Shown here one piece after another: positions 8,029 to 15,149 of a DNA stretch of 59,300 nucleotides. The number at the start of each line of letters is the position of its first letter. Position 1 is the first letter of the stretch. The notes beneath the pieces are model-generated. The model saw nothing but the letters and a program-made list of their open reading frames with translations, did no database searches and was not told where the DNA came from. This stretch comes from DASSKO01 sp035690425 (GTDB taxonomy: Bacteria; Actinomycetota; Actinomycetes; Propionibacteriales; Nocardioidaceae), in assembly GCA_035690425.1 (NCBI GenBank), contig DASSKO010000062.1, positions 1 to 59,300 on the forward strand, read 5' to 3'. A program made the translations under genes and the position numbers.

Positions 8029-8752
8029 CGGCCGGCTCCTCGCCGCCCGACCGCCGGCCTCGCCGGGGACGGGCGGGTTGCGGGGCGGCGTGCGCGAGCG
8101 GGTCCGGGGACTCGCTGCCCGGCTCCCGCGGACCCCACTGCTCCGGGTCAGGTACGCCGGGTGGCCGGGTCTTGCGTCGGGACGGGGATGCGCCGCCGCG
8201 GTCGGACTCGCCGGGCTCCTTCGCGCCCGGCCACGGCTTCGCCACCCGGGACGCCAGCACGAACTCCTTGCGCAGCGGGTGGCCCTCGAACTCCTCCGGG
8301 AGCAGCAGGTGGCTGGCCTCCGGGTCGGCAGCCGGACCGTCGGTGAATGCGATGCCGAACATCTCCGCGGTCTCTCGCTCATGCCATCCAGCCCCGGCGT
8401 ACACGCCGATCGCCGTCGGCAGGCGCGGCTGCTCGCGGGCGATCTTGGTGCGCAGCAGCAGATGGTCCACACCGCCTGCCGGGGCAGATCTGCGATCTCG
8501 GCGGGAAGGGGGTGCTTCCCGTCCCGCCGAGATCGCAGGTGTGCTCGAGAGGCGGGCCAGGTGGCACAGCACGGCGAAGCCCTCGGCGAGCTCGTCGACC
8601 GCCGACATCCAGTCGAAGTAACCGCATCCGAGCTCGTCGCGGGCCCGGGTCAGCGCCTCGATCCAGGACTCGGCGGGTACGTCGACGGTCAGCGGCCCGA
8701 ACCCTTCGTCGTACGCGCCGAAGACGGCACCGACCTCGTCAGCCCATGTCAT
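8021..8752 (-). CDS. nuoC2: NADH-quinone oxidoreductase subunit C, second copy, with repeat-derived insertion
   Basis: A 243-aa peripheral-arm subunit. The diagnostic NuoC motif GWHERETAEMFGIAF is followed by LLLPEEFEGHPLRKEF. Residues about 70-93 (TPAISAGREAPPSRRDRR and neighbours) have no counterpart in ordinary NuoC and are encoded by a perfect 16-bp inverted repeat at 8491-8537, so a palindromic element has been carried in frame. After about residue 170 the C-terminus is a low-complexity Pro/Gly/Arg tail. The gene starts at ATG 8752, overlapping nuoB2 by 14 bp. NuoC normally docks next to NuoD; here NuoD would have to come from another locus. Confidence 0.9.
   Translation of the reverse strand: MTWADEVGAVFGAYDEGFGPLTVDVPAESWIEALTRARDELGCGYFDWMSAVDELAEGFAVLCHLARLSSTPAISAGREAPPSRRDRRSAPAGGVDHLLLRTKIAREQPRLPTAIGVYAGAGWHERETAEMFGIAFTDGPAADPEASHLLLPEEFEGHPLRKEFVLASRVAKPWPGAKEPGESDRGGASPSRRKTRPPGVPDPEQWGPREPGSESPDPLAHAAPQPARPRRGRRSGGEEPADG
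8491..8537. repeat. palindromic repeat element inside nuoC2
   Basis: TGCGATCTCGGCGGGA (8491-8506) is mirrored exactly at 8522-8537 around a 15-nt loop. The downstream arm and flank, GATCGCAGGTGTGCTCGAG (8531-8549), match 17 of 19 bases of a sequence at 54203-54221 in the ispF/ispD gap, which also carries GCGATCTCG arms. This indicates one family of dispersed REP-like elements. Inside nuoC2 the element is in frame and contains no stop. Confidence 0.85.
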
Positions 8753-9344
8753 CGGCGGTTCCCCTGCTGGTGCGCGGGCTGAGCAGCGAGGACCGGGAGC
8801 GGCGCGCGGGCTTGTCGGGGTAGCGCTCACCGAGCGACTCGGCGGCGATCTTGTCCTGCAGGCGCAGGATGCCCTGCAGCAGCGCCTCCGGGCGCGGCGG
8901 GCAGCCCGGCACGTAGACGTCGACGGGGATGATCTGGTCGACACCCTTGGTCACGCAGTAGGAGTCCCAGTAGGGGCCGCCCGAGTTGGAGCAGGACCCG
9001 AAGGAGATGACGTACTTGGGGTCCGGCATCTGCTCGTAGAGACGGCGCACGGCGGGTGCCATCTTGTCGGTCACGGTGCCGGAGACCACCATCAGGTCGG
9101 CCTGCCGTGGACCCGGGGCGAGCGGGATCACGCCGAGGCGCATGAAGTCGTGCCGAGCCATCGAGGTGGCGATGAACTCGATCGCGCAGCAGGCCAGGCC
9201 GAAGTTGAAGACCCACAGTGAGTAGCGGCGGCCCCAGTTGAGGATGTACCGCGCCGGCGCGGGCGCGAGCCGGGACAGCGGGCCGACCGAACCGGAGGTC
9301 GCCGGCATCCCCAGGTCCACAGCGCCGCCGGGCCTCACGTCCAT
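8739..9344 (-). CDS. nuoB2: NADH-quinone oxidoreductase subunit B, second copy
   Basis: A 201-aa subunit that binds the terminal 4Fe-4S cluster N2. The ligands are visible: the tandem cysteines in FGLACCAIEF, SFGSCSNSGG and VPGCPPRPEALL. ATG 9344 is preceded by a purine-rich GAAGGGGG and lies 8 bp inside the end of nuoA2. The C-terminal 40 residues are basic and unconserved. With NuoI2 it would carry electrons to quinone. Confidence 0.95.
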   Translation of the reverse strand: MDVRPGGAVDLGMPATSGSVGPLSRLAPAPARYILNWGRRYSLWVFNFGLACCAIEFIATSMARHDFMRLGVIPLAPGPRQADLMVVSGTVTDKMAPAVRRLYEQMPDPKYVISFGSCSNSGGPYWDSYCVTKGVDQIIPVDVYVPGCPPRPEALLQGILRLQDKIAAESLGERYPDKPARRSRSSLLSPRTSRGTADDMG

Positions 9345-9700
9345 GTCATGACCCCCTTCCGCCACGCGCAGAGCAGACCGACCGCGATGAAGCCGATGAA
9401 CACCGCCATCTCGCCCACCACGGTCCAGCCGAGACCGGCGAAGACCGTCGCCCAGGGGAAGAGGAAGACCGCGTCGACGGCGAAGACGACATAGAGGTAG
9501 GCGAAGATGTAGTACCGCAGGTGCACCTGCGCCCAGCCCTCACCGACCGGGTCGACACCGGACTCGTAGGTGAGCCGCTTCTCCGGGCTGGGCCGGTGCG
9601 GAGCAAGCATCCGGTTGCCGGCGAACATCAGCGTCACGAGGACCACGCCCGCGAGCACGATCACGAGCACGGGCAGGTATGACGCGTAGTAGCCGTCCAC
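9335..9700 (-). CDS. nuoA2: NADH-quinone oxidoreductase subunit A, second copy
   Basis: A 121-aa subunit with three membrane helices. The family motifs KRLTYESGVDPVGEGW and RYYIFAYLYVVFAVDAVFLFPWA are present. It is the first gene of the nuo2 operon. GTG 9700 was chosen because it gives the usual NuoA length and has a -10-like TAGACT ending 8 nt upstream, consistent with a leaderless transcript. A longer in-frame start exists near 9895 but adds a non-homologous arginine-rich stretch. Confidence 0.93.
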   Translation of the reverse strand: MDGYYASYLPVLVIVLAGVVLVTLMFAGNRMLAPHRPSPEKRLTYESGVDPVGEGWAQVHLRYYIFAYLYVVFAVDAVFLFPWATVFAGLGWTVVGEMAVFIGFIAVGLLCAWRKGVMTWT

Positions 9701-9707
9701 GCCCGGC

Positions 9708-9713
9708 AGTCTA
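9708..9713 (-). promoter_or_regulatory. -10 element of the nuo2 operon (leaderless)
   Basis: TAGACT on the minus strand is followed by 7 nt and then the GTG of nuoA2, the standard spacing for an actinobacterial leaderless promoter. I see no convincing -35. The 229-bp gap to the divergent korA presumably also holds the korA promoter, which I could not place. Confidence 0.5.
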
Positions 9714-9929
9714 GGGACTGCCCGGCCGACAGCCTGCACCCCACCGCGGTCGCCCGCTCCGCGAGACGGCATGGGCCGGAAACGGGATGTGGACGGCACG
9801 GGGATTCGGCTTGTGGACGTCGTAGCATGAACAGTGCAGTAAGGGTTACCTTCCCGCAGGCGCAGATAACCCGCCACAGCAACGAGGCCCCCCACACCCA
9901 GGCGGGTCTACCGGAAAGGCAGATGCTCG

Positions 9930-11888
9930 GTGACCAAACAGGTCCGGCAGCTCGACCGGGTCATCATCCGGTTTGCCGGTGACTCCGGCGACGGGATGCA
10001 GCTGACCGGCGACCGCTTCACCCAGGAGACGGCCGCGTTCGGCAACGACTTGTCGACGCTGCCCAACTTCCCCGCAGAGATCCGCGCCCCCGCGGGCACG
10101 CTGCCCGGCGTGTCGTCGTTCCAGGTGCACTTCGCCGACCACGACATTCTCACCCCGGGCGACGCGCCCGACGTCCTCGTGGCGATGAACCCCGCGGCGC
10201 TGCGCGCCAACCGCGCCGACCTGCCCAAGGGCGCGACGATCATCGTCGACACCAACGACTTCACCGCCCGCAACCTCGCCCGGGCCGGTTACCACGAGAG
10301 TCCGCTCGACGACGACAGCCTCGACGCCTACACCGTGCACCAGGTGCCGTTGACCGCGATGACGGTCGAGGCGGTGAAGGAGTTCGGCCTGGGCCGCAAG
10401 GAGGCGTCCCGGGCCAAGAACATGTTCGCGCTCGGGCTGCTGTCGTGGCTCTACGGCCGGCCCACGCAGTCGACCATCGACTTCCTCGAGCGACGCTTCG
10501 CCAAGGCCCCCGACATCCGCGACGCCAACGTGACCGCCTTTCGGATGGGCTGGAACTTCGGTGAGACCACCGAGACGTTCGCGGTCTCGTACGAGGTGAA
10601 GCCGGCGCAGGTGCAGCCCGGCACCTACCGCAACATCACCGGCAACCTCGCACTGTCCTACGGCCTGATCGCGGCCGCGAAGCGCGCGGGGCTGCCGCTG
10701 TTCCTCGGGTCCTACCCGATCACGCCGGCATCCGACATCCTGCACGAGCTGAGCAGGCACAAGCAGTTCGGTGTCACGACGTTCCAGGCCGAGGACGAGA
10801 TCGCCGGCGTGGGGGCGGCCCTCGGCGCCGCGTTCGGCGGGTCGCTCGGCGTGACCACCTCCTCGGGCCCGGGCATCGCGCTGAAGGCCGAGACCGTCGG
10901 ACTCGCCGTGATGACCGAGCTGCCGCTGGTCGTGGTGGACGTGCAGCGCGGTGGTCCGTCGACCGGGCTGCCCACCAAGACCGAGCAGGCCGACCTGCTG
11001 CAGGCGATGTTCGGCCGCAACAGCGAGTCGCCGCTGCCGATCGTCGCGCCGGCCTCCCCCGCCGACTGCTTCGACGCCGCGATCGAGGCCGCCCGGATCG
11101 CCGTCACCTACCGGACACCGGTGATGCTGCTGTCCGACGGCTACCTGGCCAACGGGTCGGAGCCCTGGCGGCTGCCCGACATCGACGACCTGCCCGTCAT
11201 CGATCCCGCGTTCGCCACCGAGCGCAACCACGGCACCGACGCCGGCACCGGGGACGGCTCCGGCGGTGACTTCTGGCCCTACCTGCGCGATGTGTCGACG
11301 CTGGCCCGACCGTGGGCGATCCCGGGTACGGCGGGACTCGAGCACCGCATCGGTGGCATCGAGAAGGCCGACGGGTCCGGCAACATCTCCTACGATCCCG
11401 CCAACCACGACCTGATGGTCCGCACCCGCCAGGCCAAGGTCGACCGGGTCGCCGACACCATCCCGCCGATGGTCGTCGACGACCCCGACGGTGACGCCCG
11501 GGTGCTGGTGCTGGGCTGGGGCTCGACCTACGGTCCGATCGGTGCGGCGGTGCGCCAGGTGCGCGGTGCCGGCGGGTCGGTCGCCCAGGCGCACCTGCGC
11601 CACCTGAACCCGTTCCCGTCCGACCTCGGTGACGTCCTGCGCCGCTACGACCGGGTGCTGGTGCCGGAGATGAACCTCGGGCAGCTGTCCCTGCTGCTGC
11701 GTGCGAAGTACCTGGTCGACGTCGTCGGGTTCAACGCCGTACGCGGTCTGCCGTTCGTCTCCACCGAGCTCGCGGACGCGATCGCCGACCTGCTGGCCAG
11801 TCTCGACCCCGAGCCAGCCGCTGACCTTGGGTCGCGGATCGAGCGTGGACCCAGCACCAACCGTGAAGGTGAGGAGGCCCGCCGATGA
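9930..11888 (+). CDS. korA: 2-oxoacid:ferredoxin oxidoreductase, fused gamma-alpha subunit (KorA type)
   Basis: 652 aa. The N-terminal ~190 residues are the gamma domain (RFAGDSGDGMQLTGDRF, FPAEIRAPAGTLPGVSSFQVHF). The rest is the alpha (pyrimidine-binding) domain with SYPITPASDILHELSRHK and the C-terminal transketolase-like region. In the KorAB family this protein with KorB oxidatively decarboxylates 2-oxoglutarate (or a related 2-oxoacid) to the acyl-CoA and reduces ferredoxin. GTG 9930 gives the homologous N-terminus. It overlaps korB (ATGA) and is divergent from the nuo2 operon. The substrate cannot be fixed from sequence alone. Confidence 0.93.
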   Translation: MTKQVRQLDRVIIRFAGDSGDGMQLTGDRFTQETAAFGNDLSTLPNFPAEIRAPAGTLPGVSSFQVHFADHDILTPGDAPDVLVAMNPAALRANRADLPKGATIIVDTNDFTARNLARAGYHESPLDDDSLDAYTVHQVPLTAMTVEAVKEFGLGRKEASRAKNMFALGLLSWLYGRPTQSTIDFLERRFAKAPDIRDANVTAFRMGWNFGETTETFAVSYEVKPAQVQPGTYRNITGNLALSYGLIAAAKRAGLPLFLGSYPITPASDILHELSRHKQFGVTTFQAEDEIAGVGAALGAAFGGSLGVTTSSGPGIALKAETVGLAVMTELPLVVVDVQRGGPSTGLPTKTEQADLLQAMFGRNSESPLPIVAPASPADCFDAAIEAARIAVTYRTPVMLLSDGYLANGSEPWRLPDIDDLPVIDPAFATERNHGTDAGTGDGSGGDFWPYLRDVSTLARPWAIPGTAGLEHRIGGIEKADGSGNISYDPANHDLMVRTRQAKVDRVADTIPPMVVDDPDGDARVLVLGWGSTYGPIGAAVRQVRGAGGSVAQAHLRHLNPFPSDLGDVLRRYDRVLVPEMNLGQLSLLLRAKYLVDVVGFNAVRGLPFVSTELADAIADLLASLDPEPAADLGSRIERGPSTNREGEEARR

Positions 11889-12955
11889 CCGCCACCGACC
11901 TGCCGTTCCCCGGCTTGTCCGGGGTGCCCACGACCGAGGTGCCGCAGAACCGCAAGGAGTTCGCCTCCGACCAGGAGGTGCGCTGGTGCCCCGGCTGTGG
12001 TGACTACGCCGTGCTCGCCGCCGTCCAGAGTTTCCTGCCCGACCTTGGGCTGCGTCGCGAGAACATGGTGTTCATCTCCGGGATCGGCTGTGCCGCACGG
12101 TTCCCCTACTACCTCGACACCTACGGCATGCACTCGATCCACGGCCGGGCGCCGGCCATCGCGACCGGGCTCGCGACCAGCCGCTCCGACCTGTCGGTGT
12201 GGGTCGTCACCGGCGACGGTGACGCGCTCTCGATCGGCGGCAACCACCTCATCCACGCGATGCGTCGCAACGTGAACATGACGATCCTGCTGTTCAACAA
12301 CCGGATCTACGGCCTGACCAAGGGGCAGTACTCCCCCACCTCGGAGGCCGGCAAGGTCACCAAGTCGACGCCGATGGGCTCGGTCGACACGCCGTTCAAC
12401 CCGATCTCGCCCGCCCTGGGCGCGGAGGCGACGTTCGTGGCCCGCACGATCGACTCCGACCGCAAGCACCTGACGTCGGTGCTGCGGGCGGCGGCGGCCC
12501 ACCGGGGCACCTCCCTGGTGGAGATCTACCAGAACTGCCCGATCTTCAACGACGGCGCGTTCGACGCCTTCAAGGACCGAGACACCCGCGACGACGCGAT
12601 CATCCCGCTCGTGCACGGTGAGCCGGTGCGCTTCGGCGTCGACGGGCGGTTCGGCGTGGTGCAGGAGCCCGGCGGCACGCTACGGGTCGCCGCGGTCGAG
12701 GAGGTCGGCGTGGACGCGCTGCACGTGCACGATGCGCACGCCAGCGACCCGCAGGTGGCGTTCGCGCTCTCGCGGCTGACCGCGGCCGGACACCTCGACC
12801 AGGCGCCGATCGGCATCTTCCGGCAGGTCGAGCGCCCGACGTATGACGACCTGGCGCGCCAGCAGGTGCAGACGGCTCAGGCGGCCGGCGGCGAGAGCGG
12901 CAGCGCCGACCTGGCCGGCCTGATCGCCGGCGGCGACACCTGGACGGTCGACTGA
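11885..12955 (+). CDS. korB: 2-oxoacid:ferredoxin oxidoreductase, beta subunit (KorB type)
   Basis: A 356-aa thiamine-diphosphate-binding subunit. The TPP motif is GDGDALSIGGNHLIHAMRRN with FNNRIYGLTKGQYSPTS. Cysteines in WCPGCGDY, GIGCAARFPYY and YQNCPIF are the positions that ligate the 4Fe-4S cluster in this family. Electrons leave to a ferredoxin, which is not encoded here. It is translationally coupled to korA. Proximity to a complex I variant without an NADH module suggests that the reduced ferredoxin may feed that complex; this is inference. Confidence 0.93.
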   Translation: MTATDLPFPGLSGVPTTEVPQNRKEFASDQEVRWCPGCGDYAVLAAVQSFLPDLGLRRENMVFISGIGCAARFPYYLDTYGMHSIHGRAPAIATGLATSRSDLSVWVVTGDGDALSIGGNHLIHAMRRNVNMTILLFNNRIYGLTKGQYSPTSEAGKVTKSTPMGSVDTPFNPISPALGAEATFVARTIDSDRKHLTSVLRAAAAHRGTSLVEIYQNCPIFNDGAFDAFKDRDTRDDAIIPLVHGEPVRFGVDGRFGVVQEPGGTLRVAAVEEVGVDALHVHDAHASDPQVAFALSRLTAAGHLDQAPIGIFRQVERPTYDDLARQQVQTAQAAGGESGSADLAGLIAGGDTWTVD

Positions 12956-13034
12956 CGCACCGCCCCCTCGCGCTGAGCTCGCGCCGATGTCTCACCGGAC
13001 AGGAGTCAGACACCGGATAGGTGATGACGGCCCC

Positions 13035-13040
13035 TAGACT
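13035..13040 (+). promoter_or_regulatory. -10 element of rarD-like gene (leaderless)
   Basis: TAGACT is followed by 6 nt and then the GTG at 13047. The same hexamer and similar spacing occur before nuoA2. No clear -35 is visible. Confidence 0.45.
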
Positions 13041-13046
13041 TCTCGG

Positions 13047-13955
13047 GTGACCGAGCAGCGGCGTGGATTCATCCTGGGAGCCACCGCCTACACCTTGTGG
13101 GGGTCCTTTCCGCTGTACTGGCCGTTGCTGGAGCCCGCGGGCCCCGGTGAAATCCTGGCCCACCGGATCGTCTGGTCGCTGGTGGTGGTGTCGGGTCTGC
13201 TGGTCCTGCGGCGGCGGGTCGGCAGTCTGCGTCAGGCGCTCACCAACCGTCGTTCGATGCTCGCTCTGGTGATCGCCGCGGTCGTGATCGGCATCAACTG
13301 GTTCACCTTCATCTACGGCGTCAACAGCGGACGGGTGGTGGAGACCTCCCTCGGCTACTTCATCAACCCGCTGGTGACCGTGCTGATCGGTGTGCTGTTG
13401 CTCGGCGAACGGCTCCGCCGACCGCAGTGGGTCGCGCTCGGGGTTGCGCTGGTGGCGGTGGTGTGGCTCGCCTTCGACTATGGGCGTCCGCCGTGGATTG
13501 CTCTCGTTCTGGCGTTCTCCTTCGGCACCTACGGGCTGGCGAAGAAGAAGGCCAACGCCGGCGCCGTGGAGGGGCTCGCGGTCGAGAGCGTCGTACTCGC
13601 TCCGGCGGCTCTGCTTTATCTCGGTTTCCTGCACCAGGCGGGGCAGGGCGAGTTCACCGCTCACGGCTGGCCGTTCGCCCTGCTGCTCACCACGACCGGC
13701 ATCGTGACGGCCGCGCCGCTGCTGTGCTTCGGGGCTGCCGCCACCCGGGTGTCGCTGACGACGATCGGGATGCTGCAGTACATCACGCCGTCACTGCAGT
13801 TCGCCGTCGGCGTGCTGGTCTACGACGAGCCGATGAGCCCGGCGCGCTGGGCCGGCTTCGTGCTGGTGTGGATCGCGCTGGCCATCCTCACTGCCGAGGC
13901 GATCTCCCACCGCCGGCGTGCTTTGCGCCGCGCCGCCGTGGCCGCCGCCGCCTGA
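13047..13955 (+). CDS. rarD: RarD-type EamA family transporter
   Basis: 302 aa, ten predicted membrane helices in two EamA repeats. RarD features include GFILGATAYTLWGSFPLYWP at the N-terminus, EILAHRIVWSL, NWFTFIYGVNSGRVVETSLGY (the extended RarD motif) and, in the second repeat, TTIGMLQYITPSLQFAVGVL. The drug/metabolite transporter superfamily moves small metabolites across the cytoplasmic membrane; the substrate is unknown. It stands alone with its own probable leaderless promoter and is convergent with the polyprenyl synthase gene. Confidence 0.9.
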   Translation: MTEQRRGFILGATAYTLWGSFPLYWPLLEPAGPGEILAHRIVWSLVVVSGLLVLRRRVGSLRQALTNRRSMLALVIAAVVIGINWFTFIYGVNSGRVVETSLGYFINPLVTVLIGVLLLGERLRRPQWVALGVALVAVVWLAFDYGRPPWIALVLAFSFGTYGLAKKKANAGAVEGLAVESVVLAPAALLYLGFLHQAGQGEFTAHGWPFALLLTTTGIVTAAPLLCFGAAATRVSLTTIGMLQYITPSLQFAVGVLVYDEPMSPARWAGFVLVWIALAILTAEAISHRRRALRRAAVAAAA

Positions 13956-14099
13956 GCTGGGCCGAGTCGGCACACCCTGCCGCCGTGTCCGGGGCAACTG
14001 ATCCTCGGCTCGGTGCCGAACTCCGCGGCCGCTGGCGGCGGTACGACGTTCCACGTTGGTCACCGGGTGAGGGGCACGGTGGCGGCGATCGGGCGAAGC

Positions 14100-14150
14100 A
14101 GGCGGTGCGGCGAAGTAGGCGGTGCGGTGGATCAGGCGGTGCGGTGGATC
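14100..14150. repeat. 17-bp tandem repeat spanning the end of the polyprenyl synthase gene
   Basis: Three head-to-tail 17-bp units lie at 14100-14116, 14117-14133 and 14134-14150. The second and third are identical (AGGCGGTGCGGTGGATC) and the first differs at its end. The third unit encodes the last residues of the synthase and the second covers its stop codon, so the coding end appears to have been duplicated outward into the intergenic region. Confidence 0.8.
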
Positions 14151-15124
14151 ACGAGGTCGCAGAGACTGGCGAGGCTGTCTCGAGCGGGGCCTGCGGGCAC
14201 GCCCTCGAGCAGCGCGCGCGCGGCGTCGGCGTGCTGAGTGACCGTGGCGCGCGCATCATCGATCGCCCGGTGGCCGCGCAGCAGCTTCAGCGCCTCGGCC
14301 AGCGACGCGTCGTCGGACAGGTCGGCGTCGTCGGACAGCAGTTGGACCAGCCGCGCGTCGGCCGGGTCGGTGGAGGCCTGCGCGATCAGCACCGGCAGCG
14401 TGGGCACGCCTTCCCGAAGGTCGGTGCCCGGTGTCTTGCCGGTGTCGTCGCTGGTCACGTCGATCACGTCGTCGGAGAGCTGGAAGGCGGTGCCGATCCG
14501 CTCACCGAACTCGGTCAGCACCTCGACGACTCGCGGCTCCGCGCCGGCCAGCAACGCGCCGTAGCGGGCCGAGGTAGAGATCAAGGCGCCGGTCTTGTCG
14601 GCGACGACCCGCAGGTAGTGGTCGAGCATCGCCTCGCCGGGCTGCGGTCCGACGGTCTCGCGCACCTGGCCCTCGACCAGCCGCGCGAAGGTCTGCGACT
14701 GGATGCGGACCGCCTCCGGGCCGAGGTCGGCGATCACCTTCGACGCCTGGGCGAAGAGGAAGTCGCCGGTGAGGATCGCAACGGTGTTGTCCCACCGGGC
14801 GTTGGCGCTGTCCGCCCCGCGGCGCAGGTCTGCCTCGTCCATCACGTCGTCGTGGTAGAGGGACGCGAGGTGCGTCAGCTCCACGCCGACCGCGGCCGAC
14901 ACCACGCCCTCGGCGGCCGGGTCGCCGAACTCCGCGCTCACCATCACCAGCATCGGCCGGAAGCGCTTGCCACCGGCGTTGATCAGGTGCAGCGCCGCTT
15001 CGGTGACGAACGGTGCGTCGCTCTGCGCGCAGCTGACCAGCCGCTTCTCGACCGCCTCGAAGCCGGCACGCACGCGGGCCTCGAGACCGGCGTCGACGTG
15101 CTCGGAGAGACCGAGGCTGCTCAC
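14132..15124 (-). CDS. long-chain polyprenyl diphosphate synthase (quinone side chain)
   Basis: 330 aa, all-alpha trans-prenyltransferase fold. Both Asp-rich motifs are present: LYHDDVMDEADLRRG and LSDDVIDVTSDD, plus GGKRFRPML near the N-terminus. Such enzymes chain isopentenyl units onto an allylic diphosphate; beside nuo and men genes the likely product is the menaquinone tail (hepta- to nonaprenyl). GTG 15124 was preferred because AGGAG lies 5 nt upstream; ATG 15139 is the alternative (335 aa). It follows nuoN by 25 bp and probably belongs to the same operon. The product chain length is not predictable here. Confidence 0.9.
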   Translation of the reverse strand: MSSLGLSEHVDAGLEARVRAGFEAVEKRLVSCAQSDAPFVTEAALHLINAGGKRFRPMLVMVSAEFGDPAAEGVVSAAVGVELTHLASLYHDDVMDEADLRRGADSANARWDNTVAILTGDFLFAQASKVIADLGPEAVRIQSQTFARLVEGQVRETVGPQPGEAMLDHYLRVVADKTGALISTSARYGALLAGAEPRVVEVLTEFGERIGTAFQLSDDVIDVTSDDTGKTPGTDLREGVPTLPVLIAQASTDPADARLVQLLSDDADLSDDASLAEALKLLRGHRAIDDARATVTQHADAARALLEGVPAGPARDSLASLCDLVIHRTA

Positions 15125-15149
15125 AGTTGCTCCTGACATCTGTACCGCG

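Noticed and set aside
9820..9930. TAGCAT at 9823-9828 as the korA promoter
   Set aside because: No -35 at acceptable spacing and a long leader of about 100 nt; I could not place a korA promoter with confidence.
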